NCBI GenBank assembly: GCA_942490995.1 | Contig: CALOBG010000030.1 | Location: 1 to 64,000, forward strand | DNA length: 64,000 nt | Direction of reading: 5' to 3' | From: UBA981 sp942490995 | GTDB lineage: Bacteria > Pseudomonadota > Gammaproteobacteria > Ga0077536 | Shown here: in pieces, positions 1 to 9,082 of the stretch | Numbering within the stretch: position 1 is the first letter of the stretch | How the letters are laid out: every line of letters starts with the position of its first letter | The notes under the pieces: model-generated | The model's database searches: none | Told to the model about the DNA's origin: nothing | The model's input: only the letters and a program-made list of their open reading frames with translations | Made by a program: the position numbers and the translations under genes

Positions 1-550
1 GGCGGTGAGGTAAAGCAGGTGACCGGGGTGTCGTGGAGTACGTCAACGGCACCCGATGGGTGCTGTCGATATGTCGAGCATGGCGTCGGTTTCGGCGACG
101 ATGTCCGGTGTACCCTCGAGCACGCTGAAGGATTCGAGCGTAGGTGTCGCGCTGTAGGGCGCTGCATCGAAAGCGCAGGTGCGCAACGGTGCTTTTCAGG
201 GCCAGCTGGGTGCGAATGCGCGCGATCAGGATCGGCAGATCGCCGGGCTTGATGATGTAGTCGTTGGCGCCGAGTTCGAGGGTACGATTGATATCGGCCT
301 TGTCCGAACTCGCGGCGAGCATGATGATCGGCAGGGCAGTGGCCGAGTAACGGCGCCGCAGGCGACGCAGGACTTCGTCACCACGCATGCCGGGCATGTT
401 GAGGTCGAGCAGGACCAGGTCGAAAGTGTTCTTGTACACAGCCGCCAGCGCTGCGCGGCCGCTGCCCACGGTGCTGACCCGGAAGCCCTTGGCCCCGAGG
501 CGCATGGAAATTGCTTTGCGGATGGTGGCATTGTCATCGACAGCCAGCAC
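1..550 (-). CDS. Response regulator receiver domain protein, partial and probably frameshifted
   Basis: This is a CheY-like receiver, a phosphorylation switch. The minus strand reads LAVDDNATIRKAIS at the N-terminus (acidic pair), then LVLLDLNMPGM with the phospho-acceptor Asp, and later NDYIIKPGD with the conserved Lys. No ATG is in frame upstream, so a GTG at 550 is the best start. The first 120 or so residues are convincing. Below about position 180 the frame stays open to the window edge but becomes Arg/His-rich. The neighbouring frame looks coding there (LESFSVLEGTPDIVAETDAM) and stops at 43-45, so a one-base indel is likely. No output domain is visible. It lies downstream of the Bat operon on the same strand, with about 140 bp between. 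Confidence 0.6.
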   Translation of the reverse strand, partial: MLAVDDNATIRKAISMRLGAKGFRVSTVGSGRAALAAVYKNTFDLVLLDLNMPGMRGDEVLRRLRRRYSATALPIIMLAASSDKADINRTLELGANDYIIKPGDLPILIARIRTQLALKSTVAHLRFRCSALQRDTYARILQRARGYTGHRRRNRRHARHIDSTHRVPLTYSTTPRSPALPHR

Positions 551-693
551 CGCCGCCGGTTCAGCGTTCTGTCCCGTGTTCGTCCCCCGCGTCGCGCCCC
601 GGCCCGCGCGCTGTGCGCAGCGCGCATGCGCGGTATTCGTGACGCTAGGCGAGTGCAGGCTTCCGGACCGGCAGCTCCAACTAAAGCACCAGA

Positions 694-2427
694 TCAGAAC
701 AATTGCGCAACATGTTGATGATTATGCTCTGTTCCTTCATGAATAATGGCAGGAGATCTGGTGGTCGAGGTCGACACCGGTCGCGCCCGCGGTTCGAGGC
801 GGAACGCGGCCCACAGTGCAGTGCCGGTCCAGGCCGCTTCGCTACGGCCGTAGAGCGCCGCGTCGAGGGTCATGATGGCTGCGCTGAGGTCGGCGGTCTG
901 GGCCAGCGCGGCGATTTCACGCAGCGCCCGCGCGCGCGGATCGCTGGTCGGCGCCAGGGTCTGCGCCCAGGCGCGCAGCGCGGCGGCCGCGGCATTGGCG
1001 TCGTGCGTGGCGCAGGCCGACTTCAGTTCGCGCGCGGCTCGCGCCCCGGTCGGCACCTCACGCTCGCGCGCGGTGGTTTTGCCGGCGCGCGGACGTCGCC
1101 GCCACACGCTCGCCGCCCACAGTAATGCGGTCAGTAACCAGCCGCCGGCGGCGACCGCGGTCAGCCACGACCACTGTGGTCCCGCTGCCGAGCCCGTGGC
1201 CGGCGCGACCGGCGCCGCGCCGGTGTCGGCCGTGGTGGCGGGCGTCGGGGTTGTTGCGGATCCGGCCGGCAACGCGGCGCCAACGAATTCGACCGTGCGC
1301 GCCGCCAGGGTCGCGGTTTCCAGGCTGTCGGTTTCCACGTTCCACCACGGCAGGCGGATCTCGGCGAACGTGCCGCGTCCCGGGGTGCCGGCGATCAGCG
1401 CGAACTTCTGCTGGACGATAGCGGTAAAGCCGGTCGCGGTGTCCTTGTCGCTGCTTTGCGCCTGGTCGGGATAGAGCTTGATGCCCGGCGTTGGGCTTAC
1501 GGTGATCTCGGGTAGCTGACCGGCAATCAGGCCGTCGGCCCACAGGAATACCGTGCGCGACAGCGGTGCGCCGACCTTGGCGGTGTCGACATCGGGCTGC
1601 CATTCCTCGTGCAGACGCACGCGGCGCGCCGGTAGCCAGGTCGCCTGGCTGGGAAAGCTGGCCGGGATCGGCCGTACTTCGAGCGTCACCGCCTGGGACT
1701 CGATGCGGCGGGTCTGCAGGCTTTGCGAAAACGGGTCAAAAAACGACCGTTTGCGCGAAATGATCTGGGTGGTCAGCGCCAGCGGCCGAATGGTCAGCGT
1801 GCCGCTGGCCTGCGGGAATATCGCGTAGCGCTGCTCGAACACTTCGTAGTTGGTGCCGCTGCGCTGCTCGCGATACTGGCGACCGTCGCCAAGCGGCTTG
1901 ACCACCGCATCGGCGCTGGTATCGAGGGCCGAGAAGCGCGGGCTGCTGAGTTCCACCCGGTGCAGCAGGCGAATGGTGTAGATCACCTGCTGCTGGACGT
2001 AAGGGGTGGTGGTGTCGGCTGCGACTTCGAGAATGATGTCCTCGGCGTTGTTCGCCTGGCGGCGCGGGGCGGCGATGACTTCGACGCTTTTCGGCGCGCT
2101 GCGCTGGGCGCCGAAGGCGATCGATGGAATTTCAATGCGTCCGGTGGTCAGCGGCATGGCGCTCAGCACCCAGGACGTCGATTGTTCGCTTTTACCGTTG
2201 ATCCAGGCAATCGAGGTCTGGCGGTTGCGCCCGATGATGTCGAAGTGGGCTTCCAGGGGTGAAAAATCCGGCTCGCCATCGGCCTCGCCGGTGACGGTGA
2301 AACTCAGGCGGCACGACTCATTGGCCACGATCGGTTCGGGTGAAACCTCGAATTCCACCGCCGCCTGGGCGGACGACACAGTCCACCAGGCGAGCACGGC
2401 GAACAGGATACGTGCGGCTGTCACCAT
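694..2427 (-). CDS. batD: BatD-like protein (aerotolerance / oxygen tolerance family)
   Basis: This is a membrane-anchored BatD family protein of 577 residues. I chose the ATG at 2427 because it gives a clear signal peptide (MVTAARILFAVLAWWTVSSAQA) and overlaps the end of the upstream gene by 7 bp. After the signal come beta-rich Ig-like stretches (about 25-410), a Thr/Ala/Pro-rich linker, one transmembrane helix (about 420-440) and a basic cytoplasmic tail. A longer in-frame extension to 2529 lacks a signal-like start. BatD proteins work with the BatA/BatB von Willebrand proteins in the periplasm. The exact job of Bat complexes is not settled, though envelope stress and fitness roles are reported. 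It is the last Bat gene of the operon. Confidence 0.85.
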   Translation of the reverse strand: MVTAARILFAVLAWWTVSSAQAAVEFEVSPEPIVANESCRLSFTVTGEADGEPDFSPLEAHFDIIGRNRQTSIAWINGKSEQSTSWVLSAMPLTTGRIEIPSIAFGAQRSAPKSVEVIAAPRRQANNAEDIILEVAADTTTPYVQQQVIYTIRLLHRVELSSPRFSALDTSADAVVKPLGDGRQYREQRSGTNYEVFEQRYAIFPQASGTLTIRPLALTTQIISRKRSFFDPFSQSLQTRRIESQAVTLEVRPIPASFPSQATWLPARRVRLHEEWQPDVDTAKVGAPLSRTVFLWADGLIAGQLPEITVSPTPGIKLYPDQAQSSDKDTATGFTAIVQQKFALIAGTPGRGTFAEIRLPWWNVETDSLETATLAARTVEFVGAALPAGSATTPTPATTADTGAAPVAPATGSAAGPQWSWLTAVAAGGWLLTALLWAASVWRRRPRAGKTTAREREVPTGARAARELKSACATHDANAAAAALRAWAQTLAPTSDPRARALREIAALAQTADLSAAIMTLDAALYGRSEAAWTGTALWAAFRLEPRARPVSTSTTRSPAIIHEGTEHNHQHVAQLF

Positions 2428-4232
2428 CGGTTCCCCTCGTACGGTTTGTTGCCGTAGCGCTGTTTGTACTGGTACTGAAATTTGCGCCGCAACAGGCCGC
2501 CCGGGTCGTCCGGGATCTGGCGCAACCATTGTTCGGTGGCCTGTTCGCGCTCGGCGTCCGATTCGCTCATGGCGGTGGTGGTCTGCTCGGCGCTGGCCTG
2601 GTCGGTATCGGCTTCGGCCTGTTCCTGCTCCTCGCCGGTCTCGCGCTGCTGCTCGTTTTCGGCGTCGCCGCCCTGGCTTTCGTTTTCGGCCTGCTCGCCG
2701 TCATCGCGCTCGGAGCCGCCCATGGAGTTGGCGTCACTCATTTCCTGGTCGGCCTCGTCGCCGGTCTGACCGCCGCCCTGCTGGTCCTCGCCACTTTGTT
2801 GCTGGTCCTGCTTTTTGTCCTTGTCGCCCTGGTCCTCTTGGTCGGACTGACCCTGATCGGAGGGCGGCGGCGGCTGCTGTTCGCTCAACAGTTTTTCCAG
2901 CAGGGCCTTGTTGTGCTCGGCATCGGCATGCTCGGGGGCGCGTTCAAGGGCGCTGTCATAGGCCGCGATGGCCTCATCAAAGCGGCCGAGCCGGGCCAGC
3001 GCGTTGCCGCGATTGTAGTGCGCCAGGGCATCGTCACGGTCGGCGAAGCCGGCCACCGCGTCTTCGTAGTCGCCGTCGCGATAACGCGCCGCGGCGCGCC
3101 ACTCGGGCACCGTGAAGCGTTCCGCGGCGGCGTCGAAATCGCCGGATTCAAACGCCTGCGCGGCGGCCTGGTCATCCGTTTGAAACCAGCCGGCCTGGAC
3201 CGTCTGCGGGGCGGGCAGGGTGACGGCCAGCGCCAGCCCCACGATCAGGCCGCGGCGAAATCCGCACGCCGCCAGCGGCAGCAGGGCCAGCAGCAGCCAC
3301 GGGCCGAATTCGCGCCACTGGCTGGAAGCGAGATCATCGAGCTGCTGGGCCTGGTCGTCCTGGCGCGCTTCGAGGAAGGTCTGCAGTCGGCGCACCTCGC
3401 TGTCGTCGACGCTCAAGTCGAGATACAAGCCACCGCCGGCCGCGGCGAGCGCCTTGAGTTCGCGATCGGCCAGCGCGCTCATGATGATCTCGCCATCGGC
3501 ACGATGGGCGAAGCCGCCGCTGCTGTCCGGGATCGGCGCGCCGCTTAAGGTGCCGATGCCGAGGATGCTGACACTGTAATCGCGTTTGGCGAGGGCGGCC
3601 TGAGCCCGCTCGAAGGGTTCGCCGTCGGCGCCGTCGGTGACCAGCAGCACGTGACCACCGATCACGCTGGCCTGTTTGAGCAGCTGGGCCGCCTGTTCAA
3701 GGGCCGCGGCCGGTTCGCTGCCCTGGCTCGGCATGATCGAGGTATCGAGACCCTGCAGGTGGCCGAGCAGGGTGGTGGTGTCGTCGGTCAGCGGGGTGAC
3801 GACAAAACTCTGCGCGGCATACACCAGCAGCGCGGTCTGTCCGCCGCGGCGCAGTTTGAGCAGGTCGTTGATCTTGAATTTGGCCAGCGCCAGGCGCGAC
3901 GGTTCGACGTCTTCGGCGTTCATGGAGGCGGACAAATCGAGCGCGATCACGAGCGCCGATTCGGTGCGGAACACCGGTACCGGCACGCGTTCCCAGGTCG
4001 GCCCGGCGAGTGCCAGCAGGGCGACGCTGCCGGCCAGCGCCAGTACCGCGCCGGTGCCGGTAATCCCGCCGCGGCCGGATTCATTGAGTACGAACGGCGC
4101 CAGGGCGGCATCGATCACGCGCGTCCAGACCCCGCCACGCTGGCGTGCGCGGTGGTGCCAGAACGCCAGCAACCAGAACAACGGGATCGCCAGCAGCCAG
4201 GCGGGACGCAGAAAATGAAACGCGTCGTTCAT
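2421..4232 (-). CDS. batB: BatB/BatC fusion: von Willebrand factor A domain plus TPR membrane protein
   Basis: This 603-residue protein joins two Bat functions. It has an N-terminal helix (about 10-25), a second helix (60-80), then a VWA domain with the metal-site motif DLSAS and a later TDGADGE. A third helix pair (about 308-345) follows. The C-terminal half has TPR-like repeats (YNRGNALARLGRFDEAIAAY) and a long, very acidic Gln/Asp/Glu-rich tail, which is typical of BatC. Separate batB and batC genes occur in other bacteria. Here they are one reading frame with no sign of a break. The start overlaps the batA stop as ATGA, so the two are translationally coupled. Confidence 0.88.
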   Translation of the reverse strand: MNDAFHFLRPAWLLAIPLFWLLAFWHHRARQRGGVWTRVIDAALAPFVLNESGRGGITGTGAVLALAGSVALLALAGPTWERVPVPVFRTESALVIALDLSASMNAEDVEPSRLALAKFKINDLLKLRRGGQTALLVYAAQSFVVTPLTDDTTTLLGHLQGLDTSIMPSQGSEPAAALEQAAQLLKQASVIGGHVLLVTDGADGEPFERAQAALAKRDYSVSILGIGTLSGAPIPDSSGGFAHRADGEIIMSALADRELKALAAAGGGLYLDLSVDDSEVRRLQTFLEARQDDQAQQLDDLASSQWREFGPWLLLALLPLAACGFRRGLIVGLALAVTLPAPQTVQAGWFQTDDQAAAQAFESGDFDAAAERFTVPEWRAAARYRDGDYEDAVAGFADRDDALAHYNRGNALARLGRFDEAIAAYDSALERAPEHADAEHNKALLEKLLSEQQPPPPSDQGQSDQEDQGDKDKKQDQQQSGEDQQGGGQTGDEADQEMSDANSMGGSERDDGEQAENESQGGDAENEQQRETGEEQEQAEADTDQASAEQTTTAMSESDAEREQATEQWLRQIPDDPGGLLRRKFQYQYKQRYGNKPYEGNRW

Positions 4233-5227
4233 GCCGGCAGACCGCTGCGGGTCGCCGCGCCATGCAGCAACACCAGTGAAAACAACACCACCGCCGCGCC
4301 GGCCGGCCAGTAGAACAGCGGCCGGGTTGGGCGGAAATGTTCGCCGCCGTGCTCGGTCGGTTCGAGCTTGTCGAGTTCGGCGTAGATTTGTTCGAATTCT
4401 TTGGTATCGCGGGCGCGGAAATAACGCCCGCCGGTTTTCGCCGCGATCGCCTTCAAGGTTTGTTCGTCAAGCTCCTGCGAGGGATTGATGCGCACGGTGC
4501 CGAAAAAGCCGCGCTGGATGGCTTCGTCCGCGCCGATGCCGATGGTGTGGACGGTAAGGCCGGCGTCGGCGGCGAGTTCGGCCGCGCGCAGCGGTTCGAT
4601 TTCGCCGGCGGTGTTGCGCCCGTCGGTCATCAGGATCAGGACCTTGTTGGGGGTGTCTTCTTCGCGCAGGCGTTTGACCGCGAGACCGAGCGCGTCACCG
4701 ATCGCGGTCTGGCGGCCGGCGATCCCGATCACCGCTTCGTCGAGCAGTTGCTGCACGGTTTCGCGGTCGAAGGTCAGCGGCACGTGCAGATAGGCCTGCT
4801 GGCCGAACAGCACCAGGCCGAGACGATCGCCGATGCGGCGCTCGATGAAATCGTGGGCGACGAGCTTGGTCGCGGTGAGGCGATCGACCGGCCGGCTGTT
4901 GACGACAAAGTCGGTTTCGCGCATCGACTCCGACAGGTCCACCGCCAGCATCAGATCGCGGCCGTTGATCGGGATCTCGATGGCTTCACCATACCACTGC
5001 GGCTGTGCCGCGGCGGTGACCAGCAGCACCCAGGCCAGCGCGCACAACAGCAGTTGCGCACGACGCGTGCTGGCGACCGTGGCACTGCCGGCGAGGACGC
5101 GGAAATTACCCAGGGTCGGCACCTGCAGCACGCCACCGTCGTGTTCGGCGGCGGGGTCGAGCCAGCGGCGCATGAGCCACGGCAGCGGCAGCGCGGCGAA
5201 TACCCAGGGCCACACGAACTCAAGCAT
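4229..5227 (-). CDS. batA: BatA-like von Willebrand factor A domain protein
   Basis: This is a 332-residue membrane protein with two N-terminal helices (about 5-18 and 57-75), a VWA domain and a C-terminal helix (about 305-325). The metal-ion-dependent adhesion site is complete: DLSES, the Thr of GRQTAIGDA, and MTDGRN. I chose the ATG at 5227 (MLEFVWPWVFAALPL) over the longer frame to 5305 because it gives the usual BatA N-terminal helix and overlaps the upstream stop by 8 bp. It sits between the DUF4381 gene and batB, with overlaps on both sides. It probably forms a complex with BatB and BatD at the inner membrane. Confidence 0.88.
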   Translation of the reverse strand: MLEFVWPWVFAALPLPWLMRRWLDPAAEHDGGVLQVPTLGNFRVLAGSATVASTRRAQLLLCALAWVLLVTAAAQPQWYGEAIEIPINGRDLMLAVDLSESMRETDFVVNSRPVDRLTATKLVAHDFIERRIGDRLGLVLFGQQAYLHVPLTFDRETVQQLLDEAVIGIAGRQTAIGDALGLAVKRLREEDTPNKVLILMTDGRNTAGEIEPLRAAELAADAGLTVHTIGIGADEAIQRGFFGTVRINPSQELDEQTLKAIAAKTGGRYFRARDTKEFEQIYAELDKLEPTEHGGEHFRPTRPLFYWPAGAAVVLFSLVLLHGAATRSGLPA

Positions 5228-5732
5228 GGTCGACAGCCGTTCGCGGCGGCTTGCGACGCGCTTCGAGCCAGCCGCGCAGGTGTGCCAGGGTGGCGGTGTA
5301 GGCATCGGCTTCGAGATCCGCGGCGCGCTCGCGCGAATACGGCGCCTCGAGCAATACCGGACTCAACTGCGGCGGCAGCGGCTGGCCACTGAGCTGTTCA
5401 AGGATGCCGAGCCACTGCGTGCCGGTGGCTGCCGCACTGCGTTCCGGCGCGAAGGCCAGCGCCAGGCGGCGCGCGAGCCCGGACAAGCGGCGCGCGCACC
5501 GGTGGCCGTCGCCGTGGTCGGCGTAGTCGCGTTCGATGGCCGCCAGTTCGGCCAGTGCGGCACTGTGCAGGCGCGAACGCCGGCGGCGCCAGAACAGCCA
5601 CGCCGCACCGAGTACGCCGCTCAGCAGCAACGCCGCGAGTAACCACCAGCCCGGCGCCGGCGGCCACCAGCCGATGGCTTCCGGAAGCTGGATATCGCGC
5701 AGTGGAATGGTGCTCGGATCGGCCGGGTTCAT
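5220..5732 (-). CDS. DUF4381 family membrane protein
   Basis: This is a 170-residue protein with a short N-terminal segment (PLRDIQLPEAIGWWPPAPGWW), one strong transmembrane helix (LLAALLLSGVLGAAWLF) and a basic, helical cytoplasmic tail. The PEAIGWWPPAPGWW pattern is characteristic of the DUF4381 family, which is regularly found between DUF58 and batA genes. Its biochemical role is unknown; it is thought to be part of the Bat/MoxR assembly. The start overlaps the DUF58 stop as ATGA and the end overlaps the batA start, so it is internal to the operon. Confidence 0.82.
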   Translation of the reverse strand: MNPADPSTIPLRDIQLPEAIGWWPPAPGWWLLAALLLSGVLGAAWLFWRRRRSRLHSAALAELAAIERDYADHGDGHRCARRLSGLARRLALAFAPERSAAATGTQWLGILEQLSGQPLPPQLSPVLLEAPYSRERAADLEADAYTATLAHLRGWLEARRKPPRTAVDHA

Positions 5733-6697
5733 CGCGCCAACAGCCGGATCAGGGCGGCCAGCGGATCGGCCGCGGTATCGAGTGCGGTGAACAACATGCG
5801 CTGTTCGCGGGACAGGCGGCGCAGCCGTTCGAGCTGGGTTTCAAACGCCGCGGCGTAACGTTCGCGCTGCTGGTTCGAAACCGCGGACAGGCGCAGGGTA
5901 TCGGCGCCGTCGCTGAGCATGCCGGCGCGCTCGAGGGCCGGGAACGCCGCTTCGATCGGATCGTAGACCGCCAGCAGGGCGAGATCGGTATGCGCGGCGA
6001 GCCGCGCCAGTTCGTTTTCGGCGGCCTCGTCGAGCTGCTGGAAATCGCTGATCAGGAACACCAGGCTGCCCGGTTTGGCGAGCCTGCGCAGGCGTTTGAG
6101 CGCGGCCAGCAGGACCTCGTCGGGCGCCGGTCGATGCGCCGCGGCACGGCAGCTCGCGCCCTCGGCGGCGAGCAGCTTGAGTACCCGGATCACCGCCGCT
6201 TTGCCGCGCCGCGGCGGCAGTTCGTGATGCGCGGCGCCGGAAAACACCACCCCGCCGAGGCGGTCGCCGTTGAGCTGCGCACGCCAGGCGAGGAGGCTGG
6301 CCAGGCGCGCCGCCTGCACTGCTTTGAACACGCCGCGGGTGGCAAAAAACATGCTGCGACAATAATCGACGGCGACAAACACCGGTCGCTCGCGCTCTTC
6401 GCGGAACAGCTTGGTATGCGGCTTGCCGGTACGCGCGGTGACGCGCCAGTCGAGCTGGCGGACGTCGTCGCCGGGCTGGTAGGGCCGCGACTCGTCGTAT
6501 TCCATGCCGCGCCCGCGTACCCGCGACAGGTACTGGCCGCTCTGGCGCGCGCGCAGGCCACGCGACCAGGGTGGCAGCGCGCTGGCAGCCCCGGCCAGGG
6601 CCAGCAGTTCGCGCAGCTGCGGTTCGACGCGCTCGAGTCCGGCGCTTGGGTCGCTCGCGCGTGGCGCGGTATGGCTGACTGGGGTTCGAGCTTCCAC
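5729..6697 (-). CDS. DUF58 domain protein (MoxR-associated)
   Basis: This 322-residue soluble protein carries the DUF58 signature GRGMEYDESRPYQPGDDVRQLDWRVTART spread over about 62-90. A VWA-like core follows (FVAVDYCRSMFF, then VFLISDFQQLDE). DUF58 proteins are nearly always encoded next to a MoxR AAA+ ATPase and are thought to link it to the VWA partners. The gene lies 7 bp after the moxR stop and overlaps the DUF4381 gene by 4 bp. The first 40 residues are poorly conserved in character, so a start a few codons later is possible. Confidence 0.87.
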   Translation of the reverse strand: MEARTPVSHTAPRASDPSAGLERVEPQLRELLALAGAASALPPWSRGLRARQSGQYLSRVRGRGMEYDESRPYQPGDDVRQLDWRVTARTGKPHTKLFREERERPVFVAVDYCRSMFFATRGVFKAVQAARLASLLAWRAQLNGDRLGGVVFSGAAHHELPPRRGKAAVIRVLKLLAAEGASCRAAAHRPAPDEVLLAALKRLRRLAKPGSLVFLISDFQQLDEAAENELARLAAHTDLALLAVYDPIEAAFPALERAGMLSDGADTLRLSAVSNQQRERYAAAFETQLERLRRLSREQRMLFTALDTAADPLAALIRLLAR

Positions 6698-6704
6698 GCC
6701 GGGC

Positions 6705-7685
6705 TCAGGGCACAGCGATACGGCTTACCAGCTCATCGACAAAGCGATCCGGTGTGATGCCGTCGGCGGCGGCCTCGTAGTTGAGGATGATGCGGTGACG
6801 CAGGCAATCGCTGGCCACGTTCTGAATATCCGCCGGGCTGACGTAATCGGCGCCGCTCAGCCAGGCGTGCGCGCGCGCGGTGCGATCGATGGCGAGGGTT
6901 GCGCGCGGGCTGCCGCCATAAGCGAGCCAGCTCGCCAGGTCCTGACCGTAAGTCGCCGGGGTACGGGTGGCGAATACGATCTCCATCAGGTAGTTCTCGA
7001 CTTCCTCGCTCATGTACATGTCGAGGATCTCGCGCCGCGCGGTAAAAATCTGCGCCTGGTCGAGCACCGGCGAGACCGCGCGGTCGGCCGCGATCGGCGC
7101 CGCGGCCTCTTCGCGGGCAAGCTGCAGGATGCGCTTTTCGGCGGCGTGGTCGGGATAGTCGATATTGATATGCAGCAGGAAACGGTCGAGCTGCGCCTCG
7201 GGCAGCGGGTAGGTACCTTCCTGCTCGAGCGGGTTCTGGGTGGCCATGACCATGAACAGTTCCGGCAAAGCATAGGATTCGCGCCCGATCGTGATCTGGC
7301 GCTCGGCCATCGCCTCGAGCAGGGCCGACTGGACCTTGGCCGGCGCGCGGTTGACCTCGTCGGCGAGGACCAGGTTATGGAACAGCGGCCCGCGCTGAAA
7401 CACGAACGAACCGTCCTGGGGACGGAAAATCTCGGTACCGGTGAGATCGGCGGGCAGCAGATCCGGGGTAAACTGGATACGGTGAAATTCGCCTTCGATG
7501 CCTTCCGAAAGGACCTTGATGGCGCGCGTCTTGGCCAGGCCCGGCGCACCTTCGACGAGCAGATGGCCGTCGGAGAGGAGCGCGACCAGCAGGCGTTCGA
7601 CGAGATGTTCCTGGCCGATGATGCGCAAACCGACAAAATCGCGCAGTCGAAATATCGCTTCGCGTGCAGAAGTAACCGTATCCAA
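6705..7685 (-). CDS. MoxR family AAA+ ATPase
   Basis: MoxR ATPases act as chaperone-like motors for metal-containing or VWA-domain complexes. The protein has Walker A GAPGLAKT, Walker B LVLADEVNRAP, sensor-1 MATQNPLEQEGTYPLPEAQLDRF and the C-terminal lid domain. These residues are all intact. The frame is open up to an ATG at 7766, which would leave only 8 bp before the divergent apbE start. A TTG at 7685 (LDTVTSAREAIFRLRDFVG) gives 326 residues, the usual family length, and leaves room for promoters. I prefer it, but the start is uncertain. This is the first gene of the Bat operon. Confidence 0.88.
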   Translation of the reverse strand: MDTVTSAREAIFRLRDFVGLRIIGQEHLVERLLVALLSDGHLLVEGAPGLAKTRAIKVLSEGIEGEFHRIQFTPDLLPADLTGTEIFRPQDGSFVFQRGPLFHNLVLADEVNRAPAKVQSALLEAMAERQITIGRESYALPELFMVMATQNPLEQEGTYPLPEAQLDRFLLHINIDYPDHAAEKRILQLAREEAAAPIAADRAVSPVLDQAQIFTARREILDMYMSEEVENYLMEIVFATRTPATYGQDLASWLAYGGSPRATLAIDRTARAHAWLSGADYVSPADIQNVASDCLRHRIILNYEAAADGITPDRFVDELVSRIAVP

Positions 7686-7774
7686 GTGATCGCTCGCTAT
7701 ATACAGAGGTGGACTGACCGGGTGGGCCGGGCGCTGCCGGCCGCTTTCATGGCCGCCGCAATCCAACGATTCTA

Positions 7775-8848
7775 ATGACTTGCAGACTCAAGTTGAACCT
7801 CAGGAGTTCCCGCCGCGGCGGATTACGGTTTGTTAATGCCTGGCTGCTCGTGCTGGGCGTGCAGATCGGCTGCACGCCGGCACCACCGCCGGCCACGGTT
7901 CTGCAGGGTCCAACCATGGGCACGCACTACAACGTGACCGTGGTCGGCGCGCTCGCCGAGGTGGACACACTACGTGCGCGCATCAATGTTGAACTGAGCG
8001 CCCTCACCGCCAGCCTGTCGAGCTACGACGACAATTCCGAGCTGATGCGCTTCAACCGTGTGCGCAGTACCGATTGGATCGCGGTCTCGGTCGAGCTCTA
8101 CGAAGTTGCCGCCCTGGCCCTCGAGGTTGCCAGGCTGACCGACGGCGCTTTCGATATCACCGCCGCGCCGCTGGTTGCGCTGTGGGGTTTCGGTCCCGCC
8201 ACGGCGCGAGCGACGCCGCCTGATGCCGCCGCTATTGAGGCCGCGCGCGAGCATACCGGCTACCACCTGCTCGAGGCGCGCGCCGAGCCGCCCGCGCTGC
8301 GCAAGGCCAGCGCGGAGCTTGCTATCGACGTTTCAGGGATCGCCAAAGGCTACGCCGTCGACCGCATCGGCGCCCTGCTGCTGGCGGCCGGCTACTCGAA
8401 CTGGATGGTCGAGATCGGCGGCGAGGTCCTGACCCACGGGCATAATGGCGCGGGTAAGGCCTGGCTGATCGGTATCGAGCAACCCGGCGAAGCCGACACG
8501 GGGGTGCTGGACGCGGTTGAACTGAATGACGCGGCAATCGCCACGTCCGGCGATTATCGCGACTATTTCGAGCATGATGGGCGCCGTTACGGGCATGTTA
8601 TCGATCCGCGCAGTGGCTGGCCGGTAGTCAACGGCAGCGTCTCGGCGAGCGTGATCCACGGTCGTGCAGCGCTGGCCGATGCCCTTGCCACCGCCGCGCT
8701 GGTGCTGGGCGAACAAGCCGCACTGGCGCTGGCCGAGAACAACGACTGGGGCGTGCTGGTCGGACAGCGCGACGGCGAGGCGCTGCGCTGGTCGTATTCG
8801 GCGCGTTTCGAGACCGCCCGAGCCAGGGCTCCCGGCGGGTCGCCGTGA
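7775..8848 (+). CDS. apbE: FAD:protein FMN transferase (ApbE family lipoprotein)
   Basis: ApbE enzymes attach FMN from FAD to a Thr in target flavoproteins such as Nqr and Rnf subunits, in the periplasm. The 357-residue protein has an N-terminal hydrophobic segment ending in LGVQIGC, a plausible lipobox. It also has the family motifs GPTMGTHYNV, SSYDDNSELMRFN, ITAAPLVALWGFG, AIDVSGIAKGYAVD, EIGGEVLTHG and the C-terminal HVIDPRSGWPV. The ATG at 7775 leaves a long basic N-terminus; a later start is possible. It is divergent from the Bat operon, and no flavoprotein substrate gene is adjacent. Confidence 0.9.
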   Translation: MTCRLKLNLRSSRRGGLRFVNAWLLVLGVQIGCTPAPPPATVLQGPTMGTHYNVTVVGALAEVDTLRARINVELSALTASLSSYDDNSELMRFNRVRSTDWIAVSVELYEVAALALEVARLTDGAFDITAAPLVALWGFGPATARATPPDAAAIEAAREHTGYHLLEARAEPPALRKASAELAIDVSGIAKGYAVDRIGALLLAAGYSNWMVEIGGEVLTHGHNGAGKAWLIGIEQPGEADTGVLDAVELNDAAIATSGDYRDYFEHDGRRYGHVIDPRSGWPVVNGSVSASVIHGRAALADALATAALVLGEQAALALAENNDWGVLVGQRDGEALRWSYSARFETARARAPGGSP

Positions 8849-9082
8849 GGCCTTCAAGAAGAATTTAGGGTTTTGGCTTTACCCCCTGTTTTCTCTAAGT
8901 TTTATTCTGTTTGCGACTTTTATCATGCGGCCCGGACTGCTACCATGCCGGGCAGGCCGAGCGGGGCCGAGTAGCAGGGCGGAAACAACATCGTGGAAGC
9001 GGAACTGAATACCCCTCGGCAGACGTTGTTGATGCGCACGGCAAGCGTGTCGACCACAGCGCGCAGGATAGCAACCTGAACC

